Source: Ruminiclostridium sp. (lineage in GTDB: Bacteria > Bacillota > Clostridia > Oscillospirales > Ruminococcaceae). From it: DNA of 32,457 nt. The stretch lies in the NCBI GenBank assembly GCA_017465545.1, contig JAFTVY010000090.1:1-32457 (forward strand), given 5' to 3'. Numbering within the stretch: the first letter of the stretch is position 1; each line of letters begins with the position of its first letter. The notes under the pieces were generated by a model. It saw nothing but the letters and a program-made list of their open reading frames with translations, did no database searches and was not told where the DNA came from. Shown here piece by piece: positions 22,117 to 30,123 of this stretch. The position numbers and the translations under genes were made by a program.

Positions 22117-23201
22117 AAGAAAAAAAGAAGAGTTCAAACAAGCTGAACCTTATCATATGCGGTATTGCCTTTCTGGTAATGGTTCTGTATATCGTATTTG
22201 TCGACGGTGTTGATAATCTTGTAAATTCCATAAAGCAGTTCAACGTAGTCTTTTTACTGATAGCGGCGCTCTTTATGGTAGCGTACTGGCTCCTTGAAGC
22301 AATCGGACTTCATGCGGCACTTAAAACGATACATCCGGAGCAGAAGTTCTGGAAAACGTTAGTGGTAGCTATGCTCGGACAGTATTTCAACTGCATTACT
22401 CCCTCCTCATCAGGTGGTCAGCCTATGCAGGTGTATTACTTTTCCAAGTTCGGCACTCCCGTTTCTCACTCGATGACGGCTCTGCTCAGTAAATTTATCG
22501 TATATCAGTTTGTGCTGACGGTATACTCTGCCGTGGTGCTTATATTACGCTTCGGTCAGTTTGCAACGGAATTTGCACCGCTTATGGCACTTGTAGTATT
22601 CGGCTTTATTATAAACACGGTGGTTATAATCCTGCTTTTAATGGTAGCCTTTACAAAGAAGCCCGTTAAAAAGCTTGCCTTCTGGGGTATAAGACTTCTT
22701 GGCAAGATAAGAATACTTAAAACTAAAGAATGCGTTGACGAAAAGATAGAGCAGGTAGATAAGATAATCGAGGATTATCACGATAATTTCTGCTTTATAA
22801 AGTCAAAGCCCGGACTTATAGTCCGTATGGTGCTTTATACCATACTTCAGCTTACGATCTATTTTGCGATTTCCTACGTTATATTCCTCGGCTTCGGACT
22901 TTCAGGAACGGATCTATTCACAATAATCTCCTGTCAGGCATTTGTACTGATGATCTCCGCCTTTATGCCCCTTCCCGGTGCTATGGGTGCGGCAGAAGGA
23001 AGCTATGCCGCCTTCTTCGGTAAGATATTCGGCAAGTTCACCTCCTTCTCAACCTTCATCTGGAGATTCTTAACCTTCTATTTCCCGATAATTGTCGGAC
23101 TTATTCTGTCACTTTTTGTCGGAAAAATGGTGGACAAGAGCGAAAACGACCACGAGCTTAAAAATCTTGATATGGAAGATATCAAGGGCGACGAGATATA
23201 A
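22113..23201 (+). CDS. Flippase-like integral membrane protein (LPG synthase TM / YbhN family)
   Basis: A 362-aa protein with about eight transmembrane helices and no soluble synthase domain. Conserved landmarks are LGQYFNCITPSSSGGQPMQVYYF (by position about 90-112) and MPLPGAMGAAEGSYAAFF (about 290-307), both characteristic of the MprF membrane-domain/UPF0104 family. The family flips lipids or lipid-linked sugars. It is coupled by a 4-base overlap to the GT4 gene. The C-terminus is charged and cytoplasmic. A strong terminator follows. Confidence 0.85.
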   Translation: MKEKKKSSNKLNLIICGIAFLVMVLYIVFVDGVDNLVNSIKQFNVVFLLIAALFMVAYWLLEAIGLHAALKTIHPEQKFWKTLVVAMLGQYFNCITPSSSGGQPMQVYYFSKFGTPVSHSMTALLSKFIVYQFVLTVYSAVVLILRFGQFATEFAPLMALVVFGFIINTVVIILLLMVAFTKKPVKKLAFWGIRLLGKIRILKTKECVDEKIEQVDKIIEDYHDNFCFIKSKPGLIVRMVLYTILQLTIYFAISYVIFLGFGLSGTDLFTIISCQAFVLMISAFMPLPGAMGAAEGSYAAFFGKIFGKFTSFSTFIWRFLTFYFPIIVGLILSLFVGKMVDKSENDHELKNLDMEDIKGDEI

Positions 23202-23210
23202 AAACTACAT

Positions 23211-23247
23211 ATTTTCGCCGTATCGGATGTGATGCGGCGAATATTTT
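23211..23247 (+). terminator. Terminator of glycosyltransferase/flippase operon
   Basis: Stem CGCCGTATC/GATGCGGCG (one G-T pair) with AT pairs extending it, followed by TATTTTT. It lies nine bases after the flippase stop. Confidence 0.9.
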
Positions 23248-23425
23248 TCAAAAAAAGCTTGTTTTTTAAAATGGCGCAAACCCGCATCAGCAAAGGGATG
23301 CAACCGCAAGTTTACAACGAAAAACTCAAAAGCAACGAGGAATTTGTAGACTTTACGTCTGTGTAAATGGTATTCTTTAGTCACAGGGAAACCCCCTGAA
23401 GAAAAAGAAAGCAGAGGAAGAAAAA

Positions 23426-24358
23426 ATGAGTCTTGGAACAAATATTCAGGTTTACAGAAAAAAGAAGGAGCTTACCCAGGAAAACCTGGCGGATATGATG
23501 GGCGTATCTCGTCAGACTGTTTCAAAATGGGAGTCAGACGCCGCATATCCCGAAACGGATAAACTGATAGCCTTAAGCGATATGTTCGGCTGTACTGTAG
23601 ATACTCTTATAAAGGGTGATGTAGAGAAGGATTTTGTAGCTGATACCGCCGGCTATGACAAGGAGGCGAACAGCTTTACAAAATCTATATGCGCAGGTAC
23701 CGCCACAGTTCTTGCAGGTCTTACGTCAATGCTCTTTATGTTCGGATTGTTTGGCATACCTGAGGAAAAGTATACGTCACCCTTTATGACAGGTATTGCA
23801 ATAGGAGTATTTCTGCTCTTTGTGGCTATAGGTGCGGCTATATTTATAGTAGGCGGCATCCGACACGGCAATTTTACAAAGGAAAACCCTTATATCGCAC
23901 CCTTTTATAAGGCTGATGAAATAAAAGCCTTCAAGAGAAAATTTCCTCTTTACATAGCTATACCCACCGTTATAATATTTGTAGGTCTTATCGCTCTTGT
24001 AATAGGAAGTATGATGCTACCTGAAGCGGATCCCTTCTACGAGCAGTTTTCGATATGGCTTACCTCCTTCTTTATGATGAGTGTTACCGTTGCGGCTCCC
24101 ATATACATATACGGCGGTATGCAGTATTATAAATATGATATCGAAAGCTACAACAAATCGTATAATAAGACTCCCTCAAAATATGACAGGATTTCAGGTG
24201 CTGTCAGCGGTATTATTATGATAGTGGCAACTATTATTTTTCTCATTCTCGGACTTATCTTCAATATGTGGAAGATATGCTGGATAGCTTATCCTATAGC
24301 CGCTCTTCTTTGCGGAATCACTAACCTTATTTTTGACGCAATGGGCAAAAAAGAATAA
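23426..24358 (+). CDS. XRE-type DNA-binding protein with C-terminal membrane domain
   Basis: A 310-aa protein. Residues 3-62 are a Cro/C1 helix-turn-helix (LTQENLADMMGVSRQTVSKWE). From about residue 90 on there are six hydrophobic stretches arranged as membrane helices, the last ending close to the C-terminus. Such one-protein membrane-tethered regulators are common in Clostridia; ligands are mostly unknown. SD GAGGAAG precedes ATG. It stands alone between two terminators/promoters. The 224 bp upstream has no clear promoter I would defend. Confidence 0.85.
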   Translation: MSLGTNIQVYRKKKELTQENLADMMGVSRQTVSKWESDAAYPETDKLIALSDMFGCTVDTLIKGDVEKDFVADTAGYDKEANSFTKSICAGTATVLAGLTSMLFMFGLFGIPEEKYTSPFMTGIAIGVFLLFVAIGAAIFIVGGIRHGNFTKENPYIAPFYKADEIKAFKRKFPLYIAIPTVIIFVGLIALVIGSMMLPEADPFYEQFSIWLTSFFMMSVTVAAPIYIYGGMQYYKYDIESYNKSYNKTPSKYDRISGAVSGIIMIVATIIFLILGLIFNMWKICWIAYPIAALLCGITNLIFDAMGKKE

Positions 24359-24385
24359 AAAATCAGAAAAATTTCAAAATACCTA

Positions 24386-24414
24386 TTGACAACTGCGAAA
24401 ATATGTAGTATAAT
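24386..24414 (+). promoter_or_regulatory. infC-rpmI-rplT promoter
   Basis: Perfect TTGACA (24386-24391) and TATAAT (24409-24414) with a 17-bp spacer, giving a leader of about 200 bases before infC. Confidence 0.92.
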
Positions 24415-24420
24415 CATACG

Positions 24421-24625
24421 GTAAATTAAATTGTAAAACAAAAGCAGAGAAGCACTCTCACCCATTTACGCCGAAGGGCAGTTCAATGTGGTAATTACAG
24501 AAATTTCCGACGGTTATCCGTCTGTTATATTTGTACAGCGTGAGAGAATCTGCAAAAGCAGTTTTTCACGCTTTTTGTTTTGCATAAACACAAAACTTTT
24601 TGTTTTCAGAAAGGCGGTGCTTAAT
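24421..24625 (+). ncRNA. L20-type autoregulatory leader of infC operon
   Basis: The untranslated leader carries two alternative structures. GCAGA and CTCTCAC (24444-24461) can pair with GTGAGAG and TCTGC (24540-24553), enclosing a small hairpin GACGG-TTAT-CCGTC. The same 3' segment can instead form the terminator at 24538-24581. This layout matches the L20 leader known in Bacillus, where ribosomal protein L20 binds the leader and triggers termination. The covered stretch is non-coding despite an open frame running in from 24488. Confidence 0.85.
24538..24581 (+). terminator. Attenuator terminator in infC leader
   Basis: GCGTGA/TCACGC outer stem and CTGC-AAAA-GCAG inner stem, followed by TTTTTGTTTT. 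Its left arm overlaps the anti-terminator partner. Confidence 0.88.
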
Positions 24626-25183
24626 ATCAGCACAAAAGAACAGCTCATCAATGAAGAGATAAACGAGAAGGAAGTAAGAGTAATCGGCAACGATAACGAA
24701 CAGCTCGGCATTATGTCTTCTGCACAGGCTCTTGAAATGGCGATCGAAGCCAATCTTGATCTTGTACTGATTGCTCCTCAGGGCAATCCCCCCGTTTGCC
24801 GTATTATGGATTACGGCAAGTACCGTTTCGAACAGTCCAAGAAGGAAAAGGAAGCGAGAAAGAATCAGAAGCAGGCTGAAGTAAAGGAAATCCAGATGTC
24901 TTTAAACATCGATACCAACGACTTCAACACCAAGGCTAACCAGGCAATAAAGTTTCTGAAGAACGGCGACAAGGTAAGGATAAAGGTGCGCTTCAGACGT
25001 GCAAGAGAGCTTTCACACATGAATTTATGTGAAGACCTGATGGCAAAATTCTTAGAAGCAGTTGCTGAATACGGCGCAACCGAAAAACCCGCAAAGCTCG
25101 AAGGTAAGAACTACATGGCAGTTGTTATCCCCAAGGCACAGGGCGGTACAAAGAAGGCAAAAAAAGAAGCTGACAACAGCTGA
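24626..25183 (+). CDS. infC: Translation initiation factor IF-3, probable ATC start
   Basis: A 185-aa IF3 with both domains: N-terminal INEEINEKEVRVIG, then NPPVCRIMDYGKYRFEQSKKEKEARKNQK linking (by position about 58-86), then C-terminal DTNDFNTKANQAIKFLKNGDKVRIKVRFRRARE. It binds the 30S subunit and polices start-codon selection. There is no ATG near the conserved N-terminus. AAGGCGGTG (24611-24619) is a strong Shine-Dalgarno, and six bases later comes ATC AGC ACA AAA, aligned with the AUU-AUC start area of other infC genes. I therefore place the start at ATC 24626, a rare codon that IF3 itself discriminates against. The C-terminus carries an extra KKAKKEA tail. Confidence 0.9.
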   Translation: MSTKEQLINEEINEKEVRVIGNDNEQLGIMSSAQALEMAIEANLDLVLIAPQGNPPVCRIMDYGKYRFEQSKKEKEARKNQKQAEVKEIQMSLNIDTNDFNTKANQAIKFLKNGDKVRIKVRFRRARELSHMNLCEDLMAKFLEAVAEYGATEKPAKLEGKNYMAVVIPKAQGGTKKAKKEADNS

Positions 25184-25206
25184 AATTAAATAAGGAGGAC
25201 TCCAAA

Positions 25207-25413
25207 ATGGCAAAGAAAATCAAGATCAAAACCCACAGCGGCGCTAAGAAGCGTTTCAACATCTCCAAGAACGGTAAGATCAAGTACCAGAAGACAAACC
25301 GTCGTCACAGATTAACTCAGAAGGCTACAAAGAGAAAGCGCATCAACCGTGCAGCAGGCTACTGCGATAAGACAAACGTTGCAGAAGTAAAGAAGCTTAT
25401 CCCTTACAAATAA
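25207..25413 (+). CDS. rpmI: 50S ribosomal protein L35
   Basis: A 68-aa, very basic protein with the family layout KIKTHSGAKKRFNISKNGKIK, then RRHRLTQKATKRKR and a C-terminal VKKLIPYK. AAGGAGGACT precedes ATG. Second gene of the infC operon; highly biased codons. Confidence 0.97.
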   Translation: MAKKIKIKTHSGAKKRFNISKNGKIKYQKTNRRHRLTQKATKRKRINRAAGYCDKTNVAEVKKLIPYK

Positions 25414-25465
25414 GAATAAGACAAGGCTGCATAAAAGCACATAACAAAACAGGAGGAAAATAAAG

Positions 25466-25819
25466 ATGGCTCGTATTAAAGGTGCATTAGCAACTCGTAA
25501 GAGAAGAAATAAGACATTAAAATTAGCAAAGGGTTACTGGGGCGGCAAGAGCAGACTCTTCAAGACAGCTAAGGAAGCTGTTTGGAAGTCCGGTCAGTAC
25601 GCATATATCAGCAGACGCTTAAAGAAGAGAGATTTCAGAAAGCTCTGGATCACAAGAATCTCTGCTGCTTGCAAGATGAACGGTATGAACTACTCTACAT
25701 TCATCAACGGTCTCAAGAAGGCTGACATCGCTCTCAACAGAAAGATGCTTTCCGAAATCGCTATCAGCGATCCCGAAGGCTTTACAGCACTTTGCGAAAA
25801 GGCAAAGGCAGCTCTTTAA
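25466..25819 (+). CDS. rplT: 50S ribosomal protein L20
   Basis: A 117-aa protein of standard length with [26 protein letters not shown] at the start (residues 1-26), [32 protein letters not shown] in the middle and a C-terminal [14 protein letters not shown]. It is needed for early 50S assembly and, in Firmicutes, represses this operon through the leader RNA. AGGAGGAAAATAAAG precedes ATG. Last gene of infC-rpmI-rplT. Confidence 0.97.
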   Translation: MARIKGALATRKRRNKTLKLAKGYWGGKSRLFKTAKEAVWKSGQYAYISRRLKKRDFRKLWITRISAACKMNGMNYSTFINGLKKADIALNRKMLSEIAISDPEGFTALCEKAKAAL

Positions 25820-25835
25820 TTTAAAAAATATGCCT

Positions 25836-25880
25836 TATAGAGAGACAATTGAAAAAGTTGTCTCTCTATATTTAGTTTAT
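25836..25880 (+). terminator. infC operon terminator
   Basis: A 13-bp perfect stem, TATAGAGAGACAA (25836-25848) with TTGTCTCTCTATA (25858-25870), followed by TTTAGTTTAT. Confidence 0.88.
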
Positions 25881-25904
25881 ACACAAGTGTCGGAAAATAA
25901 AAAA

Positions 25905-25938
25905 GCACCCCTTATAAAAGAGGTGCAATAGCGTTTTT
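25905..25938 (+). terminator. Second hairpin with T-run after rplT
   Basis: GCACC-c-CTT / AAG-a-GGTGC stem followed after a short gap by GCGTTTTTTT. It may back up the main terminator. Confidence 0.45.
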
Positions 25939-25943
25939 TTCAG

Positions 25944-26149
25944 ACACCCGCCGTTTCACTTATCTTCGATGAAGAACAATTCGGTAAAAGGCGGGAAATG
26001 ACAGAGGCGGCACGCCTTGATAGAGCTTGAGTTTAGCAATTTTTGATACCTGCCGTTTCGCTATTCTTTAGCGTAAACCAATATGATAAAAGGCAGGAAT
26101 TGACGGAGGCGGCACGCCTCGGCGGGAAATGACAGAGGCGGCACGCCTC
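25944..26149. repeat. Tandem structured intergenic repeat (two full units and a partial third)
   Basis: Each full unit has an outer stem, CCCGCC/GGCGGG in unit A (25947-25952 with 25990-25995) and CCTGCC/GGCAGG in unit B (26049-26054 with 26092-26097), enclosing GTTTC and a variable inner hairpin (TCTTC-GAT-GAAGA in A; CGCT-N7-AGCG in B). A shared tail (AAATGACAG or AATTGACGG) leads to the hairpin GAGGCG-GCA-CGCCTC. A third, partial copy (26121-26149) has only GGCGGG, tail and final hairpin. The last hairpin runs into the stop codon of the membrane-protein gene (26148-26150). This accounts for most of the gene-free stretch 25820-26147. Confidence 0.8.
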
Positions 26150-27053
26150 AGTACATGTCTCGTTGGTTGTGCTTGTAGTAGAAGAAATAGCTTCCGATAG
26201 TGCCGGCTACCGCAAAGACGAAGGTGACGATGAGTGAATTCATATAAAGACCGGCAAGCTCGCTGTGTTTTGTGACGTAATGACCGAGATTATCGATTAT
26301 CACAAAGAGATTGAGGGATTCTCCAGCCTCCTGCTGACGAAGGAATATCTTGAAAAGCAGAGCAAAGGTATTGGAGAAGAACCAGCCCACAAGCACTAAA
26401 ACAGCGGTGATGACCGTATCGGGAGCCTTGAGTCTGTGGGAAAAAACGGTATAAAGAGAAATTACCGCCGCCGCCATTACAACGGCACCTATCCAGCTTA
26501 AAATATCCGACATCATAATAAATACCACGAAAATACTGCTTCCAAGCAAGGTTCCGATAATACCGCCGAGGATTCCCTTGACAGTATCACGATGATCGAG
26601 AGGCGCCTTGCCACCACGCTTTGTAGTCTCCTTTTTCGGAGTACCCTTTCTGACAACCGCAAAGGTGCTGAGCCTTGTTATATCTCCGATAGTAAGGCTT
26701 GTAACAGTTCTCTTGTGCTTGCTTACAAAGTCAGTAAGCTTTTCTAAGAAATTTATCAGCAGCGGCAGATTTTCCTGCATAAGGTTATATGCCTTGCAAT
26801 ATACTTTAACGCATCCGTCGGCGTTTTCGACACCGAGAAGAGTTTTTTTAGGAAAGCTTTCTGTGAAGGCAGTTATCTTGTTTATCTGCTCCTCACGGAC
26901 TGTTGCACCGCAGATTATATCAAATCTGCGCTGTGCCTTGTTATCATAGACCGCAACGGCAATTCCGTGCTTTACGCCGGACAGAATGCCCGTCTCGTCG
27001 TCATAGGAAAGCCCGGTAGCGTCGCAGATGGATTTTAATTCAGAAAATATCAT
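26148..27053 (-). CDS. Membrane protein of unknown function
   Basis: A 301-aa protein from the ATG at 27053. Residues 1-160 are a soluble cytoplasmic part (MIFSELKSICDATGLSYDD..., with two short beta-rich segments), then a basic linker KKETTKRGGKAPLDHRD. Four hydrophobic helices follow (about 170-300). I do not recognise a family. The start is fixed by GAAAGGA nine bases upstream and by the promoter: the -10 box at 27083-27088 lies inside any longer frame, so a start at 27092 would not be transcribed. The stop codon is shared with an intergenic repeat, which may serve as the 3' end of the mRNA. Confidence 0.75.
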   Translation of the reverse strand: MIFSELKSICDATGLSYDDETGILSGVKHGIAVAVYDNKAQRRFDIICGATVREEQINKITAFTESFPKKTLLGVENADGCVKVYCKAYNLMQENLPLLINFLEKLTDFVSKHKRTVTSLTIGDITRLSTFAVVRKGTPKKETTKRGGKAPLDHRDTVKGILGGIIGTLLGSSIFVVFIMMSDILSWIGAVVMAAAVISLYTVFSHRLKAPDTVITAVLVLVGWFFSNTFALLFKIFLRQQEAGESLNLFVIIDNLGHYVTKHSELAGLYMNSLIVTFVFAVAGTIGSYFFYYKHNQRDMY

Positions 27054-27082
27054 TTTAATCATTCCTTTCAGCCGATAGAAGA

Positions 27083-27111
27083 ATTTTAACATATGATAAG
27101 AAAATTGTCAA
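27083..27111 (-). promoter_or_regulatory. Promoter of membrane protein gene
   Basis: On minus, perfect TTGACA (27106-27111) and TAAAAT (27083-27088) with a 17-bp spacer, about 30 bases before the preferred start. Confidence 0.85.
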
Positions 27112-27161
27112 GGCGGATGAATGATACACTATTTATATAAAGACAATATTAAGGAGCAGAT

Positions 27162-27953
27162 ATGGAAATATCATCAAGAAAAAATCCCCTTATCAAACAG
27201 TACCGTAGTCTGATATCAGACAGAAAAGCCCGCAGAGAATCAGGCTTTTTCCCGATTGAGGGCAGTAAGCTGTGCGAAGAAGCGATAAAATCGGGCGCAG
27301 AGCCTGGCAAAAATGCCTTCGTTACAGACAGCGCTATAAAAAAATATCCTGCGGTGGTATCACAGCTTGAAAAAAAGTGCAGTATAATAAGGATTCCTGA
27401 GGATATTGCAGAGTATATTTCCGACACAAAATCGCCTCAGGGGATATTTATTACCGTAAAGTCACTTGACAAAATTCTGAATTTAAGTACAATAAATAAT
27501 AGCGCAAATTTTCTGATACTTGAAAATCTTCAGGATATGGGCAACGTGGGTACTATTATAAGAAGCTGTGACGCCTTCGGGATAAGCGGCATAATTATGT
27601 CTCACGACTGCGCCGATCCCTTTTCTCCCAAGACTGTAAGAAGCACTATGGGTTCGCTTTTCAGAGTACCTGTGTATTTTTCCGATACGGAAAATGCAAT
27701 AACGCTTCTTAAAGAAGGTGGCTTTACAGTTTATGCGGCACTTCTTGATAAGAATGCAAAAAAGCTCGGTGAAGAAAAGCTTACTGCAAAAACAGCGGTA
27801 GTAATAGGCAACGAGGGTAACGGCGTTACGGAAAAAACCGCATCTCTTTGTGACAGCTCACTTTTTATTCCTATGGACAGCGCAGAAAGTCTCAACGCTT
27901 CCGTTGCGGCGTCAATTATCGCCTGGGAAATAAGCAAGAGCAGAAATAGTTAA
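27162..27953 (+). CDS. SpoU/TrmH-family RNA 2'-O-methyltransferase
   Basis: A 263-aa SPOUT enzyme. The N-terminal substrate-binding domain (about 1-95; ISSRKNPLIKQYRSL, then FFPIEGSKLCEEAI) is of the RlmB/TsnR kind. The knot contains the three SpoU motifs: NLQDMGNVGTIIRSCDAFG (about 126-144), VVIGNEGNGV (about 211-220) and IPMDSAESLNASVAASI (about 232-248). It methylates a ribose 2'-OH in rRNA or tRNA with SAM; the exact target cannot be told. SD AAGGAG precedes ATG. topA follows after 62 bases, so they may be co-transcribed. Confidence 0.9.
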   Translation: MEISSRKNPLIKQYRSLISDRKARRESGFFPIEGSKLCEEAIKSGAEPGKNAFVTDSAIKKYPAVVSQLEKKCSIIRIPEDIAEYISDTKSPQGIFITVKSLDKILNLSTINNSANFLILENLQDMGNVGTIIRSCDAFGISGIIMSHDCADPFSPKTVRSTMGSLFRVPVYFSDTENAITLLKEGGFTVYAALLDKNAKKLGEEKLTAKTAVVIGNEGNGVTEKTASLCDSSLFIPMDSAESLNASVAASIIAWEISKSRNS

Positions 27954-28015
27954 TGTGTAGTTAATCAAGGAAAAATAATATAAATTACAAACAGAACAGG
28001 AAGGGATTTTAACCG

Positions 28016-30109
28016 ATGTCAAATCTTGTTATAGTGGAGTCGCCTCACAAGGCCAGGACTATAGGAAAATTTTTAGGCAAGGACTACGTGGTGGTAGCCT
28101 CAGCAGGTCACGTAAGGGATCTGCCCAAGTCAAAGCTCGGCGTTGACGTGGAAAACGGCTTTCAGCCTCAGTATGAAAACAAAAAGGATAAGGCAAATTT
28201 AATAAAGGAACTGAAAAAGGACGCTAAAAAAGCGGACGTAGTGTATCTCGCAACCGACCCTGATAGAGAGGGCGAGTCTATATCCTGGCATCTGGCGTAC
28301 ATTCTCGGCATAAATGATACGGAGCCTGTCAGAGTAACCTTCAGCGAGATTACAAAGAGCGGTATCGAGGCAGGTATGAAGAATCCCCGTACCCTTGATA
28401 TGGATCTTATCAACGCCCAGCAGGCGAGAAGAATCCTTGACAGAATCGTGGGCTATAAATTAAGCCCGTTCTTATGGAAAAAGGTAAGAAAGGGACTTTC
28501 TGCAGGCAGAGTTCAGTCGGTAGCAGTAAAGCTGATTGTTGACAGAGAAAAGGAAATAGAGCAGTTCAATCCTCAGGAATACTGGACGATTGACGCAAAG
28601 CTCTTATCCGCCTCCAGCAAAAAGGCTTTTCCCGCAAAGCTTACCGAGGTAGACGGCGAAAAGTTCAAGCCTTCCACAAAGGAAGAAACGGATAAGGTAT
28701 TAGCAAGACTTGAAAATGGCGAATTCGTTATAGATAAAATCAAGAATTCCAGCAGAAAAAAGACTCCTGCACCTCCCTTTACAACGTCAACGTTACAGCA
28801 GGAAGCGTCAAGAAAGCTCTCCTTCAATTCCCGCCGTACCATGAAGGCGGCACAGGAACTGTACGAAGGTGTTGAAGTGGAAGGAATGGGAGCGGTAGGT
28901 CTTATCACCTATATGAGAACCGACAGCCTTCGTATATCCGATGAGGCAAAGGCGGCGGCGGCAAAGCTTATAGAAGAGACCTATGGCAAGGATTATCTGC
29001 CCGCAAAGCCCAGAAACTACAAGGCAAAAGGCAACGCTCAGGATGCTCACGAGGCTATCCGTCCCTCTATCATAACAATAACCCCTGCTATGGCAAAGCC
29101 TACTCTTACCAGCGATCAGTATAAGCTCTACAAGCTCATATGGGAACGCTTTATGGCAAGCCAGATGGAAAATGCCATCCTTGATACGAAATCCGTTGAC
29201 ATAATCTGCAACGGCTGTCTGTTCAAGGCGAATGGCTATACTGTAAAATTCGACGGCTTTACAGCTCTTTATGAAGAGAGCAAGGATACCGATGACGATG
29301 AGGGCGGTGCATTACCTAAGCTCACCACAGGCGAAAAGCTTAAGGTCAAGGAGCTTTCAGGTAATCAGCACTTTACACAGCCACCACCGAGATATACCGA
29401 AGCAAGCCTTATCAAGACCTTTGAAGAAAACGGTATAGGCAGACCTTCTACCTACGCTCCCACAATTGCAACCATCTTAGACAGACACTACGTTGAGCGT
29501 GAGGCAAAGCAGTTAAAGCCTACCGCCCTTGGTATAGCTATAACCGAGCTTATGGCAGATCACTTCGAGCAGATAGTGGATACAAAGTTTACTGCAAAGA
29601 TGGAAAGTAATCTTGATAAGATAGAAGAAGGAAGTGCCGACTGGGTAGCTATCCTTCAGAAGTTCTACGGAGACTTTGATAAGATGCTTGGCAAGGCAGA
29701 AACCGATATGGAAGGCAAGAGGGTAAAGATTCCCGATGAGCCTACCGACGTTATCTGTGAGCTTTGCGGTAAGAATATGGTTATAAAAATCGGTCCTTAC
29801 GGCAAGTTTTTAGGTTGCTCAGGTTTCCCCGAGTGTAAGAATACAAAGCGTATCGTAAACGAGGCAAGCGGTACCTGTCCCAACTGTGGCGGCAAGATGC
29901 TTTCCAAAAAGTCAAAGAAGGGCAAGCCCTTCTTCGGTTGCGAAAACTACAAGGATTGCAACTATATGACCTGGGATACTCCCATTGCCGATATATGCCC
30001 CGATTGCGGAAAGACTCTTTTCAAGAAGGCGGGCAAGGCAGGTCAGGTCTACTGTGCGGCAGAGGGCTGCGGTTACGTAAGACCTGCAGAAGAAAACGAA
30101 AATAAATAA
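28016..30109 (+). CDS. topA: DNA topoisomerase I (type IA)
   Basis: A 697-aa type IA topoisomerase. The Toprim domain holds VIVESPHKARTIGKFLG at the start and ATDPDREGE (about 79-87). The catalytic tyrosine is in GLITYMRTDSLRIS (about 297-310). GIGRPSTYAPTI follows, and the C-terminus has three four-cysteine zinc ribbons (CELCGK...C..C near 581-607; CPNCGG...CENYKDC near 621-645; CPDCGK...C...CGY near 659-685). It relaxes negative supercoils via a 5'-phosphotyrosine link. The start ATG 28016 has GGAAGGGA upstream. trmFO follows 14 bases later, and this dprA/topA/trmFO order is common in Firmicutes. Confidence 0.97.
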   Translation: MSNLVIVESPHKARTIGKFLGKDYVVVASAGHVRDLPKSKLGVDVENGFQPQYENKKDKANLIKELKKDAKKADVVYLATDPDREGESISWHLAYILGINDTEPVRVTFSEITKSGIEAGMKNPRTLDMDLINAQQARRILDRIVGYKLSPFLWKKVRKGLSAGRVQSVAVKLIVDREKEIEQFNPQEYWTIDAKLLSASSKKAFPAKLTEVDGEKFKPSTKEETDKVLARLENGEFVIDKIKNSSRKKTPAPPFTTSTLQQEASRKLSFNSRRTMKAAQELYEGVEVEGMGAVGLITYMRTDSLRISDEAKAAAAKLIEETYGKDYLPAKPRNYKAKGNAQDAHEAIRPSIITITPAMAKPTLTSDQYKLYKLIWERFMASQMENAILDTKSVDIICNGCLFKANGYTVKFDGFTALYEESKDTDDDEGGALPKLTTGEKLKVKELSGNQHFTQPPPRYTEASLIKTFEENGIGRPSTYAPTIATILDRHYVEREAKQLKPTALGIAITELMADHFEQIVDTKFTAKMESNLDKIEEGSADWVAILQKFYGDFDKMLGKAETDMEGKRVKIPDEPTDVICELCGKNMVIKIGPYGKFLGCSGFPECKNTKRIVNEASGTCPNCGGKMLSKKSKKGKPFFGCENYKDCNYMTWDTPIADICPDCGKTLFKKAGKAGQVYCAAEGCGYVRPAEENENK

Positions 30110-30123
30110 ACGAGGAAAATAAC

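Noticed and set aside
23271-23366. A 31-codon open frame starting ATGGCGCAAACC
   Set aside because: No ribosome binding site, directly after a terminator with no promoter that I can defend, and no recognisable protein pattern.
23205-23441. A 78-codon minus-strand open frame between the flippase and XRE genes
   Set aside because: It runs through the terminator hairpin of the flippase operon, has no SD and overlaps the XRE start.
24488-24625. N-terminal extension of IF3 from the ATG-like frame at 24488
   Set aside because: The extension would translate the leader, including the attenuator hairpin, and lacks similarity to IF3; the conserved protein begins at the strong SD.
27054-27092. Longer start of the minus-strand membrane protein at 27092
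   Set aside because: The -10 element (27083-27088) would be inside the coding region; ATG 27053 has a good SD.
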